A DNA stretch of 64,000 nt from an uncultured Lachnospiraceae bacterium. GTDB lineage: Bacteria; Bacillota; Clostridia; Lachnospirales; Lachnospiraceae. Made by a program: the position numbers and the translations under genes. The DNA is taken from assembly GCA_948794795.1 (NCBI GenBank), contig CAQGLR010000004.1:1-64000 (forward strand), in the 5' to 3' direction. Below are positions 63,077 to 64,000 of this stretch, piece by piece. The first letter of the stretch is position 1; each line of letters opens with the position of its first letter. A model generated the notes under the pieces. The model ran no database searches, was not told where the DNA came from, and worked only from the letters and a program-made list of their open reading frames with translations.

Positions 63077-64000
63077 ATGAAATTTGGTTATTTTGATGAC
63101 CCATGCAAAGAATATGTTATAACAACACCTAAAACACCACTTCCATGGATAAACTACCTTGGAAGCAGCAGTTTCTTCTCACTTATATCTAATACATGTG
63201 GCGGATACAGCTTTTACAAAGATGCAAAGCTTATGCGTCTTACACGTTACCGTTACAATAATGTCCCAACAGATGAAGGCGGACGCTATTATTATATAAA
63301 AGATGGCAGCACTGTATGGAACCCTGGCTGGCAGCCTGTAAAGACAGGGCTTGATTCTTATGAATGCCGCCATGGTATGGGCTACAGCCGCTTTACATCA
63401 GTGAAAAACGGGCTTGAAGCCTCTGTACTTGCATTTGTCCCATTAAATGACAACTGCGAAATAAACCAGGTTAAATTCACAAATAATTCCGGTGCTGAAA
63501 AGAATTTTACATTTTTCTCATATATAGAATTTTGTCTCTGGAATGCCATGGACGATATGACAAATTTCCAGAGAAACTTAAACATTGGTGAAGTAGAAGT
63601 AATTGGTTCTACAATTTACCATAAAACAGAATACCGTGAACGCCGCAACCATTATGCAGTATTTTCTGTAAATTCAGATATTGATGGTTTTGATACAAGC
63701 CGTGATGAATTTTTAGGCGCATACAGGGGGGTTAATAAACCACAGGTTGTAGAGGAAGGCAAGGCACATAATTCTATAGCAAGCGGATGGAGCCCAATAG
63801 GTTCACACCAGATTAATGTAACTCTTGCACCTGGCGAAACCAAAAGCTTTATATTTGTACTTGGATATTGTGAAAACCCACAGGACCAGAAGTTTTCTGC
63901 ACCTGATGTTATTAATAAAAAGCCTGCTGATGAACTTCTTGCAAAATACCAGACAGATGCACAGGTTGAAACAGCACTGGATGAATTAAAGGCAGACTGG
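63077..64000 (+). CDS. Cellobiose phosphorylase (GH94), 5' part
   Basis: 308 codons visible; the gene runs past the window end. MKFGYFDDPCKEYVITTPKT, GGYSFYKDAKLMRLTRYRYN and GSTIYHKTEYRERRNHYA match the N-terminal beta-sandwich of GH94 cellobiose phosphorylases, which split cellobiose with phosphate to glucose-1-phosphate and glucose. Cytoplasmic; no signal peptide. The ATG follows GGAGG. Catalytic Asp lies beyond the window. Confidence 0.93.
   Translation, partial: MKFGYFDDPCKEYVITTPKTPLPWINYLGSSSFFSLISNTCGGYSFYKDAKLMRLTRYRYNNVPTDEGGRYYYIKDGSTVWNPGWQPVKTGLDSYECRHGMGYSRFTSVKNGLEASVLAFVPLNDNCEINQVKFTNNSGAEKNFTFFSYIEFCLWNAMDDMTNFQRNLNIGEVEVIGSTIYHKTEYRERRNHYAVFSVNSDIDGFDTSRDEFLGAYRGVNKPQVVEEGKAHNSIASGWSPIGSHQINVTLAPGETKSFIFVLGYCENPQDQKFSAPDVINKKPADELLAKYQTDAQVETALDELKADW

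Overview
The window is a low-GC chromosome segment of a Gram-positive anaerobe, most likely a Lachnospiraceae species (Lachnospira/Eubacterium-like). This is an inference from the gene families, the low GC and Shine-Dalgarno/promoter style, the tig-clpP-clpX-lon-engB order, a GH94 cellobiose phosphorylase and several Rpn-family nucleases. No rRNA, tRNA, CRISPR array or replication origin was recognised.

Layout. 0-4.5 kb: metal ABC importer (ATPase and permease, separated by repeats), a phospholipase C-like protein and a membrane glycosyltransferase. 4.5-7.5 kb: small secreted protein genes in duplicated cassettes, one broken by a stop codon. 7.6-13.1 kb: a CNNM/HlyC membrane protein, then a convergent three-gene operon of a deviant ParA/MinD-like ATPase and two beta-helix proteins without signal peptides. 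13.5-16.4 kb: BlaI repressor, M56 metalloprotease sensor and secreted peptide, then an HEQEH metalloprotease-like protein. 16.7-27 kb: Gx-type transporter, pnp with a structured leader, a type I toxin-antitoxin locus, and the leuB-ilvD-ilvB-serC-serA operon. 27.5-37.4 kb: a serine-recombinase integrative element of about 8.8 kb that splits a LysM-GH18 gene. It carries a peptide-type ABC exporter with two-component system, an Rpn nuclease and a newly found 54-residue gene. 37.5-48.5 kb: chemotaxis-type receptor and FIST protein, PepSY lipoprotein, a MutS2-like protein behind an attenuator-like leader, tandem Rpn genes, metY-cysK and two unknown genes. 48.9-62.8 kb: murF-ddl, NlpC/P60 wall hydrolase, engB, lon, clpX, clpP, tig, glmM, an XRE regulator and a polysaccharide deacetylase. 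The window ends inside cellobiose phosphorylase.

Two things stand out. First, a family of roughly 230-265 bp palindromic elements occurs in the intergenic spaces. Two copies are flanked by perfect 9-bp target duplications, one of these lies inside a second repeat whose uninterrupted relative is also in this window, and the apical stems differ in sequence while keeping their pairing. Second, the integrative element has readable boundaries: both att junctions share TATATTTATA, joining the outer sides restores the LysM-GH18 reading frame exactly, and joining the inner sides gives an attP with 21-base inverted arms. Further candidates are the ATPase/beta-helix operon and the leader-peptide/terminator region ahead of the MutS2-like gene.
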